A stretch of 64,000 bases of DNA, from positions 1,679,077 to 1,743,076 of the forward strand of contig NW_006917095.1 of the NCBI RefSeq assembly GCF_000516985.1. The letters are read 5' to 3'. The position numbers and the translations under genes were made by a program. Shown here piece by piece: positions 44,674 through 56,569 of this stretch. The notes under the pieces were generated by a model. That model searched no databases. It worked only from the letters and a program-made list of their open reading frames with translations, and had not been told where the DNA came from. Origin of the DNA: Pestalotiopsis fici W106-1 (Eukaryota; Ascomycota; Sordariomycetes; Amphisphaeriales; Sporocadaceae). The first letter of the stretch is position 1. Each line of letters begins with the position of its first letter.

Positions 44674-47600
44674 TGTGATCTTCTATGTCGCGTAAAGCGA
44701 TGGGAGAATGGTAGGTGTTAAAAGGTGAAAGAACGGGAAGAGACTGAGGTGGCGAGTCGACGGATGAACTAAGTTGTCGTCGTTATTGGCCAGACCTCAT
44801 GACAGTTCTCTCATATAGTTGTTGGTGTTTGAAGTGTATAAACTCTATAGGAGGTATTGGCCCAACAGCCGAGGCTGGTTTGGCAATGTTGGGTATAAGG
44901 TGGTGTTCCTTCTAGGTGGTTGACACAGCCGCAGAATCCAGATTGGCTGCTGACAGTACTCGGGGTTTCGTCGAATTGGATGTCGCAGGTACCAAGAGAG
45001 TACTTGAATTGGATGAATATGTCGGAATTGTGTGTGGTCACTGGAGGCTGTGATCCAAATTACCAGTGGTCAAACAGAAAATGGTGAATTGACGAGTAGA
45101 GTGGCCGAGGGTTACGGAGGGTTTTGGTGGGCGGGCAGATTTGATCTGATAAGTAAAGCGATGGTCAGCGATGATGAATGTGGGTATTACTCAGTAGGTA
45201 GGTACGCAATAAACCTTGGTGCTTTTTTTTGTGGCACCCTTGACACCCTGTCCCCACGTAGTACTGCCATATGTACCTACTTTACCGGCTATGAGAACCG
45301 CTCGCGGAGCCCCCCTAATCAGATGGGAATGCAGCGGAAGTCGCAAGGGTTAGTTAGTACAGGTTGGGTTCCGATGCCGTCGAGTGGCCGCTTGGCGGAG
45401 GCGCCCAGAACCTTTTCGCACGCTGCAAAGCCCTGCGTCGGTTTGACGACAGCCAGCCCGAGCCAGTGGCCAGCTAACATTCAGCGTGCACTTGCGGCTG
45501 TTGGCGCTGGTTCCTTTCCCCGTCTTGCCCGTCGGCAGGTCCCTTGGGGCAGAAGGAGAAGAGCGAAGAGAGGAAAAGAATTTTGCGGCGATCCCTACTC
45601 CGCCCACCAGCCAATGCGATTGACACACTCTAGCGTTGGTCGCTTTTTTGTCTTTTTTTTTTCATCATCTTTTTTTTGCCATGCAAGCGGTTTCTTGGGG
45701 GGGGAGTACTCCGGTCCTCGCCGAGCCAGACCCCAATAATTGCGTGCGAACCCCTCCAAATTCAAAATTGTCATTGCTTTCGAAAATTAATGACGAGTGT
45801 GGCCGGCAACAATTACAGAGTACATACGCACGTATCTCTCGTGACCCGGTCAGTCTGGGCAAAAGGAGAGCACAAAGGCCAATCCTTGCCGCTTATGGCA
45901 CTTTCCTTTTCAAACATAAAGGACAAGCTGTCCCGGGCATCAAAATTGCATACGGTAGACTTACAATTGCTTGGTGTCTGACGAATTACCTGATAAATCA
46001 CCAGACTATCGGCAGGGTTAAAGAACTAGTATCTACGTACAAAACACACGCCGCGCACTGCTGAAATACACTGCCTCTCGCGTTGCTGGCTGCGTGTTTG
46101 TTGTATCTTTTGTTGCCGGCCTTTTTAGGTCCTGACAAGCAGCAATATGACACAAGGTCGCAGGGCAGATCTCTCCCTCCAGGGCTTTCATCCAACTGGA
46201 TGTTACCCGGAAAAAGACATTCAGGATATACTTACATATGCTGCATCATGCGCCTACCCTTGGCCAATCCAGCTGTTCCGAGGGCGCCGTATACGACAGT
46301 AGGGAAACGCAATTCTCCCGAAACAATGACTTCTTCCTCGGTACAGTGCTCGGTTCGGCCAGTGATCCCGCAAGCGAACCGAATACGTCGACGACTCGTC
46401 GGACCTAGAGAGTTCGCCGCTAGGGTCTACGTAGTGCCTGTCTGGGGTAATAATTACCCATTTGTACACTTTTGTACGGAACGGCACACAAACCTGCACA
46501 GCCCGCGTATTTTACGAATCGCGATCATGATGGTCGGGGGGTTTGTCAAAGCAAACAGCCCTGCTGGCTTCTCTCTCTCTCCTCTAACCCAGTAAATCTA
46601 TCAATCTGCCCACAAATGCAGCATTCATACCACTTCCTCATCCAAAACCTCCGGGAATAAGAGATAAGAATGGGCACAAGAGAGCAGCCTGGCCGCGGAT
46701 CGCGGGTTGCCGAAGAAGACAGTCAACATGCCCTGTGCGCGTGCAGTAAAATAATGATCAATCGACATCGTGATAACCAACGGTGGAAGGCTCCACATTC
46801 AACAACACATGATGATTCGACCATCCAGCACATGCACCATGTGTGAACGGATTTCCACATTGTCGGACCAAGTTCCCCGCGCCGCTACCGGAAAACGGGA
46901 AAACATTGGAGCTCCTCCCAGCTGCACTGCTGCCATGGAGCTGCTGCCATTCAGGTTTCTCTGCTTGATTCTTAGTGTCTTCTCTTGCACCGTAGCAGTC
47001 GGCTCTCATCCGAACTCCTTCGAATCAAGCTTTCAGTCCTCCTCTATTGTAATCCGGGTCAACTGGTTCGTTCTCAGCGGCATCGCAACGAGATAGGCCA
47101 TTTCCGCGATTGAGTTGTGCTCCATCGCAATGCATCTACGCTAGAATGTGCTGCAGTCCGACGAGTCTAGAATCCGGGGCCCTCAATCGACGACTCTGGT
47201 GGATTTCTAAGGAAGTGGTCAGGATCTCGTCAGCTCCTTGTCAACAATTTGTTGCCCCTTTTGTGCTCAAACCATTCCTTCAGGTGGTCAGCCCGGGTTA
47301 AGAGCTTGGACGGCTCCTCATTTCTGAATCATATCGCAAAGGGCCCCTTGCCCCTCGTATCCAGCAGTGAGCACAGATCACATACCAATCTTATCAATCT
47401 AATCAGCGCGCCGTGTCTTGCCGATATTTTATCAATCTCATCTAATCCGATGGGGTCCGAGACCGGCCATGACCCTTTGAGAAACCAAATCTCGCGTAAG
47501 AGATCCGTCTCCAGGGCTGAAGAAGACAACAGTGAAATGCAACTCTCCTCCCTAGACGTGTCCACTTAGTACAGCTCTGCTCGTCCGGGGGGATTGGGAG

Positions 47601-48449
47601 GGTAATCCATCTGATAAGATTTCCTACATCCCAACGCCCTGGGATCGTCTCCATCATTGGCCCAACCACAAAAGGTTCCATGTCGCCAACGAAGCCCTTT
47701 AGCGGGACAACACGCCGGGGGTCCCGTCGCGACTCGCGTGCCGTTCCCCGAGGCTGACACGTCTAGCTTTGATTGTTTCAATGCCGTGAACCCCCCGACC
47801 AGTTCAACCATCCATCAGCATGACACCCATGGATCAAGACTGGCAAACGCAGACGATGGACACATCATATGCGTAGAGACAATCACAAGTCCTAATGATC
47901 AACCAAGGCACAAGGGCCCTGAGCACCTATCCATGTTCTGCAACAGTGTACCCACGCAGAGTCAATTAGTGTTCGAGCTTGATATATTCTGGTGGAGTGC
48001 GATCAACTACCGGCGTTCAGAGCCTGCCAGGCCTGGCACGAACGACCGGCTAAGAACTTGGCATGCTAATTCTAACACACTTTGCCAAGCTTGCCATGGT
48101 TCGTATTAGAGTAAAGTCTGACCGTACCTGATTCTCAGCATGCTATGAAATCAGAATGTGGATCATCGAAGCAATGTTTGACCAAAAAGGGCGATTGTGT
48201 TTTAACGCAAGGCATGGATTGTTTTCTAGCGATCGAACTCTGTTGTTCTCTGAAGCCCAAAAGAGAAGAAAAAAAAAGAGCAAGACTTGGTCGTTAGCCT
48301 CTCACGTCCTAAAACATGTCTTGACTTCTGGGAGCAAGTACTTTTGCACCTCCATTTCCTCCGGACCCGCTGCCACACTTCGATACACAGACCATGGAAG
48401 AAATGGATACGTGTGGCCCAGCATCGGTTTGCTGGCGATGTTGATGAAT
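44674..48449. other. 3.8-kb gene desert
   Basis: Starts as the promoter of the reductase gene. No convincing gene. At 46935-47096 (+) a 53-codon ORF starts with a signal-peptide-like sequence (MELLPFRFLCLILSVFSC), but nothing else supports it. T-runs lie near 45652-45680. Confidence 0.45.
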
Positions 48450-48720
48450 CAGATGATCTGCGCGCCATTGTCAAGGAGCAGTTTTGCCATCTCGGGGTGA
48501 CGTGTTTCGTTGCTCCATTGACAACTATGCTGCTCTTCCCCAGTAGAAGTGGATTGAAGCCATGGTTGCTCGCTCCGGACGTGAGCGAGGTCTATTTGCT
48601 GCGAGTAAATCAATGTTGTTCAACCGTTTATCAGCAGCACAGTCACGATCGCGATTTCATGTTCTTCCATGATGTGGTCGGGAGATCAGGTGGAGTTGAC
48701 TTGATTTGAACTGCCCTAGA
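48450..48720 (-). pseudogene. Relic of an ankyrin-repeat gene
   Basis: The minus strand encodes HEIAIVTVLLING, then an in-frame TGA, and about 45 codons on TRHPEMAKLLLDNGAQII before a stop at 48450. Both fit the second helix of an ankyrin repeat (GHxEIVKLLLxxGA). Another TGA lies just upstream. No start, no splice solution and no further repeats are visible, so it looks like a decayed fragment. Confidence 0.5.
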
Positions 48721-48905
48721 AGCTTCCAAGGAATCTACTCCGTCTTTTCCTGTTTTCAACAAAAGTTAGACCCATGAATTCCCCAAGTACAAGCCTCATC
48801 TCCACGACCTTGAATCTCGGAGATAACCCCCAGCGTCTTCACTTCGCGCTGTTCAACCCCGAGCTCCGGAAGCATAAACACTATGCCGAGGACCACTGGC
48901 TTTCC

Positions 48906-49358
48906 TCAATGACACATCTGCGACCATGTACCGGAATCCGCAAGCAAGGGATCATCACCATCATAATTATCCCATAGTTTCTCACGTTCGAGAGCTCTCT
49001 CGCTTTCGGTCTTGGCTAGAGGTTTTTTTTTTTTTTTTTGCCGGTATTGGTCGTACAAGAGGGTGGTTTTCTGGACCTTCCGGAACTGCTCTGCCGACAA
49101 AGTTCGCGGCCAGTCTGGATTATTATCAGATTCAAAGTGCGCCAAAGATGCCGCGATAGAAAAGGCGTTGCGTATCTGCCACCAGTTCCATCGGCCCACA
49201 TCGTTGGTGTGGCTCTTGAAGTGCTCCTCCGCGCAACCCAAGATGGCTTTCTCATAGATGACTAGCTTTCCGTCAGACCCTTCTCGTCCACTTTGCTGTT
49301 TGTTTCTTTCAATTTCCGCATTGTTTCGTTTCTCTTCAATCTTTCTCAGGTTGTCAAT
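48906..49358 (-). pseudogene. C-terminal relic of a fungal AAA+ ATPase
   Basis: An open minus-strand frame (stop TGA just upstream at 49361-49359) reads NLRKIEEKRNNAEIERNKQ, then SDGKLVIYEKAILGCAEEHF and RWNWWQIRNAFSIAASLAHF, then a Lys-rich tail. This is the end of the common mould AAA+ ATPase family, where the block reads about RWNGRQIRNAFQTA. The Gly-Arg of the sensor-2 motif is replaced by Trp-Trp. Walker A and B are absent: the sequence above 49361 shows no similarity. A run of 17 T on the plus strand (49023-49039) encodes the Lys run. A possible 47-nt intron (GTGAGT to CTGAG) would remove the stop but leads to unrelated sequence. Confidence 0.6.
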
Positions 49359-49734
49359 TCAAAGTTTGAGTGGGAAAGCAAGGTCACTCACGGGCAAGTG
49401 GCCAACGAGGATTTGGCTAGCTTATGCTATATCTTCAAAATCCTCATGAAGAGTGCCGAAAAGAGTTCGTGTACCTCACTAATGGTAAAATAAAGCGATC
49501 GAGTAGCTCTTATGGCAGGGAACATATACAGCATTAGAAAGCGCAGAAGGTTTTGGATAGCTTTGCTAGCGATTATTAGCCTTGGAATATCTACCAACAT
49601 AAACACGGAGAGAATATCACTACAGATTTTACACCAGCTCTTATACAAGATATCGTTTCTCTTAGATGTCCCATCCGATATGCCTCGCAAATATCTTTTT
49701 ATGTTGCCCAGCATGGTTATATCATTGCTCATTC
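49359..49734. other. AT-rich spacer
   Basis: AT-rich sequence between the relic and the dehydrogenase. A 103-codon minus-strand ORF here is not protein-like. Confidence 0.45.
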
Positions 49735-50694
49735 TCAAAAAATCTCAAGCCTTCTCAGCTCTTTCTCCGTCCAATCCCAAAGCTTATCCGCTACCCCTTC
49801 GTCCTTTAGTATTGTCCTCTCTATGTGCTCCTTTGCGACGGGGTAATGTAGCAGACCCGACTTTGCCTCCGGGGACGTACTAGCCCAGAGCTGATTGTAA
49901 GCACCCTCGGCAACGTCGGCAAAGGTGAACCGCTTGATCAAGTCCATGAACGCCTGGACAAGTGCGGGCTGCGTCGGCTCGACTCCCTTGGATAGACTCG
50001 TCTTGGTGCCACCCGGGTGCACGGCGACGGATCGGATCCCGGGGTATCGCTTGGACAGCCCCTTAGTGAAGTAGACATTGGCGATCTTGGAGTGGCCGTA
50101 ACGCTGCCAGGGCCCGATGCCGCCCATGGTCGTCTTGGCCTCTTCGAGTAAGAGGCCATTGGGAGGGCCGAACCATTCCTGTGCTATCGATGTCACATTG
50201 ACGATGCGGACATCGCCGCCGTTCATAGTGGCCGTTGCCTCGAGGACTGGCAGCAACAGCTTGGTGAGGAGTGCGTGTCCCACATGGTTTGTCCCAAACT
50301 GGATCTCGTATCCGTCCTTTGTTAGACCCTCGGGTGTGGCCATGATGCCGCCGTTGTTCATGAGTATGTCGAGACGATTGTTCGCGGCACGGAATGACTG
50401 TGCCGCCTTGGCCACGGAGTCCAGCGACGCCAGATCAAGTTCAATAAAGTGAATGTTTGCAACGGTCTGCTCCTCGCTTCTATGCACCGCCAACCCAAGA
50501 CTAGCCTTGATCTCGGCAATGGCAGCGCTCGCTTTCTCGCGATTGCGCGCGCCAATGTAGACGGTTGCGCCGTACCTGGCGAATTGCTTTGCGGACTCCT
50601 TGCCGAGACCGTCACTGCCTCCTGTAATGAATATGACCCTTCCACGTAGGTCTGGAATGTCTCGATCGGGCTTGAACTTTGCGGCACCAAACAT
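49735..50694 (-). CDS. Short-chain dehydrogenase/reductase
   Basis: 319 aa, intronless. It is an NAD(P)-dependent oxidoreductase of the classical-like SDR family, close in layout to retinol dehydrogenase / WW-domain oxidoreductase-type enzymes. Seen: VIFITGGSDGLGKESAKQFA with the TGxxxGxG dinucleotide loop at 24-31, NNGG at 113-116 (usually NNAG), VNVTS with catalytic Ser169, and YGHSK with Tyr199 and Lys203. An Arg in IGARN after beta-2 favours NADP(H). The C-terminus (LKDEGVADKLWDWTEKELRRL) is the helix usual in fungal members. The substrate cannot be told. Neighbours are relics and an NLR, so no pathway is implied. Confidence 0.92.
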   Translation of the reverse strand: MFGAAKFKPDRDIPDLRGRVIFITGGSDGLGKESAKQFARYGATVYIGARNREKASAAIAEIKASLGLAVHRSEEQTVANIHFIELDLASLDSVAKAAQSFRAANNRLDILMNNGGIMATPEGLTKDGYEIQFGTNHVGHALLTKLLLPVLEATATMNGGDVRIVNVTSIAQEWFGPPNGLLLEEAKTTMGGIGPWQRYGHSKIANVYFTKGLSKRYPGIRSVAVHPGGTKTSLSKGVEPTQPALVQAFMDLIKRFTFADVAEGAYNQLWASTSPEAKSGLLHYPVAKEHIERTILKDEGVADKLWDWTEKELRRLEIF

Positions 50695-51254
50695 CGTGGA
50701 GCAAAGTTGTCTTTTATATTAAACTTTATACAGCCAATACAAACGTGTCAGTATTCCTACGGCGCTTCAGGATATCGTTGCAAAAAAAAAATCAAATTGG
50801 ACGTTATACAATATTCAGTAAGAAACTGCAAGAAAATCTCAATTCTGTCAAGTTTGCTTTAATATTACACCTATGTATGATGTTATGTCTCCAAGCTCTA
50901 CGGATTTGGGCTTCAACTTATCGACGTGAAAACCGCTCGTCTTGTATAGTATAGTAAGAGAACGGGATTGGAATCAATTCCGCGCCGAGTTCCCTGTGCG
51001 TTATGGTCACGCTGTCAATGCCGCTTATGATGATGCTGACCGATTTGTCCGTCGAGGATCGAATGTCGCATGCTATGCAAAGGAGCCGGATGGATCTCCC
51101 ATCTACGCAAATTCGTTTCAAGGTTAGAGTATTATGGGCTCAGGCATGTGCTCTCCGCAATTCGCAGTGATTCCCACACCTTTACAACACGATTTAATGC
51201 TATAATGAGTGCACAATAAGTGAATATTCTAAGTCTATTGAACCTGGCCAAATA

Positions 51255-51307
<53 letters not shown>

Positions 51308-51760
51308 TACACACAACGGTACCATTCTTGCTACGCCTTTGTGGAATGCCCCAAATTGATACGCGCGCTTCGTGGAGAAGAAATTTGCTTGCTGCAACTC
51401 TTGCGTCTGGGGAAAGCGAGGAAAACACGGTTGCCTAGAGGGCAGGCTGTTGAAAAACCTGAGATTGCGCAGCGAATAGCTAAAGTTACCTTATTTAAAA
51501 AAAAATGGCTAAATATAAACTCGAAAAGAAGGGGGGAAAAGGAAGAAATTAAAATAAAAAATATATAAATATCCATACTCATATTTGAAATTTTAGTTTA
51601 TTTCAGTTTTGCTCCTATTATATCATATTATTACAGCTATATAAGCGTAAGTATTTGGTAAAAATGGTGTTTTTCAATAGTTTGCCCTCTGGTGCTTTAC
51701 AAAAAGTGAGTTTGGAGAATCGAGCGACTTGCGAGCAATAATTCAGCAGCATCGGCTAGA
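50695..51760. other. AT-rich intergenic region
   Basis: AT-rich, with a compound microsatellite at 51259-51316 and A/T-rich tracts near 51500-51640. No gene is seen. Confidence 0.55.
51259..51316 (+). repeat. Compound (TC)n(AC)n microsatellite
   Basis: About 16 TC units run directly into about 7 AC units, then CATACACACA. Confidence 0.95.
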
Positions 51761-54700
51761 TTATTTGCGTTTGAGTTGGCTCAAATGAAGCAGTGTGTTG
51801 ATTTCTTCCTTGTTGTTTTGCAAGTGTTCCCCGACCTCGAAAACGGTTTTACCTTCCTTGTCTTTGATTGAAAGATCGCAATTCTCATCTTCTAAGAGCG
51901 CGGTTACAAGTTCCAACCCGCCTTTTGCAACAGCAATATGTAATGGTGTTCTGCCCTCGTAGTCTTGTACATTGACAAGATGTCGAACTTGGCCGAATAT
52001 CAGACGGAGTACTTTGGTTGAATCATTATGAGGATAGCCCCGGCAAATAAGATGAAGCACGCTTTGTCCCCTGGAATTAAGGGCATTGATATCGACAGCT
52101 GCATTGATTTCCAGAATGAATTTAAAGACATGCAAAGACCTTTGTGCTGCGAACTGGAGTGGATTTTCTGCCTGCCGTGTTCCGTGTTCAAGCTGTTCCA
52201 CAGTCGCGTGCCGGACCAAGACGCTCATGGCTGACAAGTTTTCCGAACGGCAGGCGCGATGTATCATGTTGCCTCCATTCCAATAAATGCTAGGTGATTT
52301 CCTGTAGGTTTTACTGAGTAATTCATTCTTGGCATCGGCATCCAGAAGACTCCAGTAATACTCGTACAACTCGATAGCATCCCGACCAATCCGTGCAATA
52401 GCGCACGCGGAAACGAATATATCAAAGGGCTTCAGCCGGTCCTGGCGTCCAGATTCCCAGGACAGAAGTGTGTCCAACAATTCTCGACAACCAGAACTGA
52501 TTGCTGCGGCGATATGACTCTGCAACAAAGGACCTTGAACAAAGTCAGCGCGTTGATCTTCGGTTCCGAGTTGGACGAGTTGATAGAACAGTTTCGAGTT
52601 GCCTGCTTTGATAGCCTCTCCTGCAGCAGTAACATTGCGCTTTGTTCTATCCTTGGCGTCATATATCGAACACCCTTGGCTGACAAGATATTCGCAGACT
52701 GGCAAATGACTATTCCTTGCGGCACAAACGATTGGCGACAGTGCTGCACCTTCACGCTTTCCCAGTTTCGGATCTACTCCTTGAGCAATGCATGACTTTA
52801 CGTTGGAAAGATTCCCAGACGCGCAAGCAGACCAGATGTCGTCTTTTGTCTTGGCTGAAGAGGGAAACACATACTGAGTATCCGCTCCTTGAGGATGAGA
52901 TGTCTTAGTATGTCTTTGCAGATCTGACCCCGAGGTGAAGCCAAGAGTATGATGAGGACAATTATCTTTGGGACAGAAAAACTGTATTTTGTGATTTCTC
53001 ACATGTTGATTTCGACTTTCTCTGTCCAGGAAGCCTTCAGAGAACATTCTGCATTGCGACTTCGAGCACTTGTATCTTGGGAGTCCATTAAATGCGAGAA
53101 AGTCGTTCTGTTCGCGAGCGCCACGAATTTGCGGCCAGATTGTCTCAAGAATCTTTCTGATGGAAGAGCACCGTTCTTCCAGAATTTTCTCATAGGATCT
53201 AAAACATTCGTTGTTTGGAACAGATTCAATCGTAGGGGGATCTTCTATATTCGCACCACATTGGTATGGTTCAAGAGCGTGTGCTTCGAATCTGGTTTTC
53301 AAAAGACTATTGAGGTCGATGATAAGGTTTGGGGGTGCAGTAGTGTTCTCTGTCAACACGATGTCTACATGCCGCTGCCAGTAGACGACAATGTAGTCAA
53401 GAAGTCCATAATAGCCAGAGATAGCTGCGCCGAAGATGGCTTTCGCATCTTGCCCTTTCTCGAATGGAGATGAAGCGAGATATCGCGTAGAAAAAATAGC
53501 CATATTCGCTTGTTCTTGAAACAAATCAAGACGTCGTGTGTCAATCAGAAATCTGTATCTCGTGTCTATAAGCTTCTGCAAACTTTCCCTTGCAAATAGG
53601 AGAAGTTATGCAACATACCGTAGAGCTGTGTCATGGACGAACCGAACGATCAATTCACATTCCTCCACCTCATGTTTGGAATGCTCGACATCGACGAATG
53701 AGCCACAAATAGTTTTGCAATCATCGACTCTTTTATTCCTCGGTATACAGATACCTTTCATTGGATCAACGCAAAACAAAGATTGAATTTCCCTCCATTT
53801 TAGGGGCCGGGTAGCGCATGCAATCCAATGCAGAATCTTGGCGGCAGATTCTTTCAATGTCCGACGCCGGCCAGGATGCTCCAATAGACGAACAGCAACA
53901 CGCTCGTACCTGAATTCCACATATTAGTACATGCGAAAACTATGAGTCTTGGAACACTCACGCCTTGTCCAAACCATCAGGAAAGTTGACAGTGAGCTCA
54001 TCGTCCAGCTCTGTTGCAGAGCCTTGAGCCAGAAGATTTCCCATAACAACCGTAGCGTACAAGAACATGCCTGAGACTGTTTAGCCAATTCCTTGTATCA
54101 GGAAAACACTAGTTTGATGATTCGCTGAAGAACCTACCGTTTGAGGCTTCAACCACCTTCTTTGCAATACTTTGCTCCTCGAATCCTTCAAGACTGAATC
54201 TTCTTCCTAGCTTTGATGCCTCTGCCCTTGTGAATGACTTGATGTCATCTAAGTGGGCAGCGAATGTGTCGAGCTTGAATGTAGGATACTTGAAGAGTGC
54301 CTTGTCCAATATGCCGTCTCTCTGTCCTGTGATCAGTAATCGCAAACTCGACCCTTGGGCTGACGTTTCTGGCATGATTTCTTTCAGAAACCAATCAAGG
54401 ATACCTATTGACTCGCTGACTGGTTTACCATTATCGGGACACTCATCCAGACCATCCAGAATGATATGACATTCTCTTTGGCTTAGCAGCAACATCTTGG
54501 CCCAACTTTTGAGGCAAGTCAGACTTCTTGCCTGTCTATCGCTAACTGAACCGTACTCTTCAAAAGATGCACCTACGAGAGTAGGATCTTGTGTCAGCAA
54601 TTGCACAATGACTGCTCGTAGCATATCGGTCATGGAATGCTTGGTGTCTTCTCGATGTTTGAAGAAGAAGAACAGGCAGCGTGCTGTGCTAAAACTAGTA

Positions 54701-55952
54701 GAATTACGAAGATGAGAGATGACTTTGGACGCGAGAACTGTTTTTCCTATTGCTCAGATTGTTAATTACTCCTCGTCAAGGTGAGTAAGTACATTTTTTC
54801 TGCTTACCGGCTCCTGGCATGCCATGGATATAGAGGGTAGTATTGGGCAGGGTCTGGGATGTACTCCACCGTAGAAACAGCGGCTCTCGTAGAAACCACG
54901 ATCCGGACTCATGATATCGTTGCTCTGAGGCTCCCTGGTGATCGGCTTCGTAGTCTGGAGGCTCCAACTTTTGAGTAAGGAGCCTTACTTCTTTCAAAAG
55001 CGTCGCAGTCCGCTCTTTCGTGTCGCCATCCTCGATTCTGTGCTCGATGGAGTAAAGTTGTTGGGCTATCTGCCTATATACCTCACTGACTTGATCTGAC
55101 AAATAATCAATTTTCCGGGTTGTTTCTATCGAAGAAACATCCAGTCCTGTCAAGATCTGGTCTCTGGTGACTTGCACCTCCGAAACGGCGGCATTGAGTC
55201 GTTCATCTGCTAATAGTGCTCTATGACGCTTCAGGCTCTCGGCAATAGGCTTGAAATCCGTTCGAAAGGTTTTCCAGGTCGAGTCGAAAAAGATCCGCCA
55301 GCCTATACCAAGAGTGAGATGCCTTTTCAGTCATCAAGACAAAGTGATGAGACTGCATACCTGGTCTCGAAAAGACCTTCAATGCATTTTGGTGAAATCG
55401 GAGAATATCTTCAACGTATCGCCCAAGAACCTCCAACACTGATGGTGAGGATGCAAATAGACGATCATACTGTTGCAGGTGAGGAATCAATTCGCCAAAC
55501 TCCACATATGTGTCAAGCAGGAACTCCAAGGTCTCGAGTTTGGAAGAGGCGATCTAAGAGGTCAGCAAAAGATAAATCACGTTCACGCAAACCAAGGCCT
55601 CTTCTCACCATTAACATGAGTTTGATAGGACCCTTAAAGCACCAAGAGTCAGTCGCTAACTTTCCATGAGATCTTGTTTTCTCCACATACCCAGATGAAA
55701 GCCACGACTTCCGACACGTTCAGGAATATTTGGACGAGCTTCTCAATCTCGGTCATCGCCTCGACAAACTTGGAGAGGCGGCCAAGGTTCCGAAGCTTCT
55801 TTGTTGAACCATATTGATTCTGGATTTGTTCTATCTTGTCAAGAACATCGACCAGGGACACTGCAGCAAATTGATTTTTTTTCTTCCTCTGTCAGCGCAT
55901 CTCGAAATCTTTGGATCGCTTTCTCTAACGTGCTCTGTGGGGATGAAGTCAT
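51761..55952 (-). CDS. Fungal NLR: NACHT, two C2H2 fingers, ankyrin repeats (frameshift in exon 1)
   Basis: Exons 55952-55691, 55632-55609, 55553-55361, 55302-54808, 54746-54138, 54070-53962, 53909-53619 and 53552-51761. All joins keep phase from exon 2 on; about 1257 aa if exon 1 were in frame. Order: N-terminal fungal STAND signalling/helical domain (about 1-280, FLNVSEVVAFIW then GPIKLML); NACHT with Walker A GMPGAGKT (about 319) and Walker B HIILDGLDE (about 417); winged-helix-like part (RLLEHPGRRRTLKESAAKIL); two C2H2 fingers at about 823-880; ankyrin repeats to the end. Such NLRs sense non-self or microbes and can trigger incompatibility cell death. Exon 1 is 262 nt, one base too long: the ATG frame ends at a TGA after 37 codons, and frame is lost at a run of 8 A (55882-55875). 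The first in-frame ATG after it is at 55756. This is a sequencing error, a null allele, or use of the later start. Confidence 0.82.
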
Positions 55953-56569
55953 TGTTCTCTCCGCCGCAGCCGCTCTGTCATACAAAAAGACGTAGACGCA
56001 CAAAGGAAGAATAATGTTGAAAACAGAGTCAATCAGTTGTAGATCAAAGTTTTAAATATTCTCTCTGCTCAAGTCAGGCGAGCTGGTATGTCTGATGACG
56101 TGGCAAGCAAAAGCAGGCTTGTGCCTCGATGTGCCTCGTCAGGCTCTGCACTGCTTGTGTTGCCCGACTGCGGTTGGGGGTCGCGAGTATTGGCCGGCGG
56201 CGTTCTTGCATAGCCACTATATGCGCCATCCCCTGCAGCAGACGCCCCAGCGGCAGGCCACTGCCTCAGCGCTCACCTTTTGTCGGCTCCCTTCCATCAA
56301 GTTATTGCGTTCATCGCATCTCAAGGACTACCTAGTAGTGCCGAAAGTGTGCTTTTGGCCCAAAAGTCATTGCCTTGTCTCAGCATTCGCTCCTCAACTT
56401 TCCTTTACCGCCAAACAATTGCTACTCTGTGTTCTCCTTCAATGTAAGTATGCTCTGTAGCAATCGCAAGTTCTCAATGATCAATTTTTGATCTCCGCGA
56501 AGGGAAACCAGCGACGCCAATCAATATGCTACTCCTGCATCGCTTGTAAAATACGATGATGCGCAGTCA
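55953..56569. other. Divergent promoter of the NLR and SNF2 genes
   Basis: About 620 bp between the two start codons. A GTAAGT at 56442 and AG sites near 56500 would allow a 5' leader intron for the helicase gene. No other feature is seen. Confidence 0.5.

Noticed and set aside
46935..47096. Possible small secreted protein (53 aa)
   Set aside because: Only the signal-peptide-like head supports it; no Cys-rich mature part and no other evidence.
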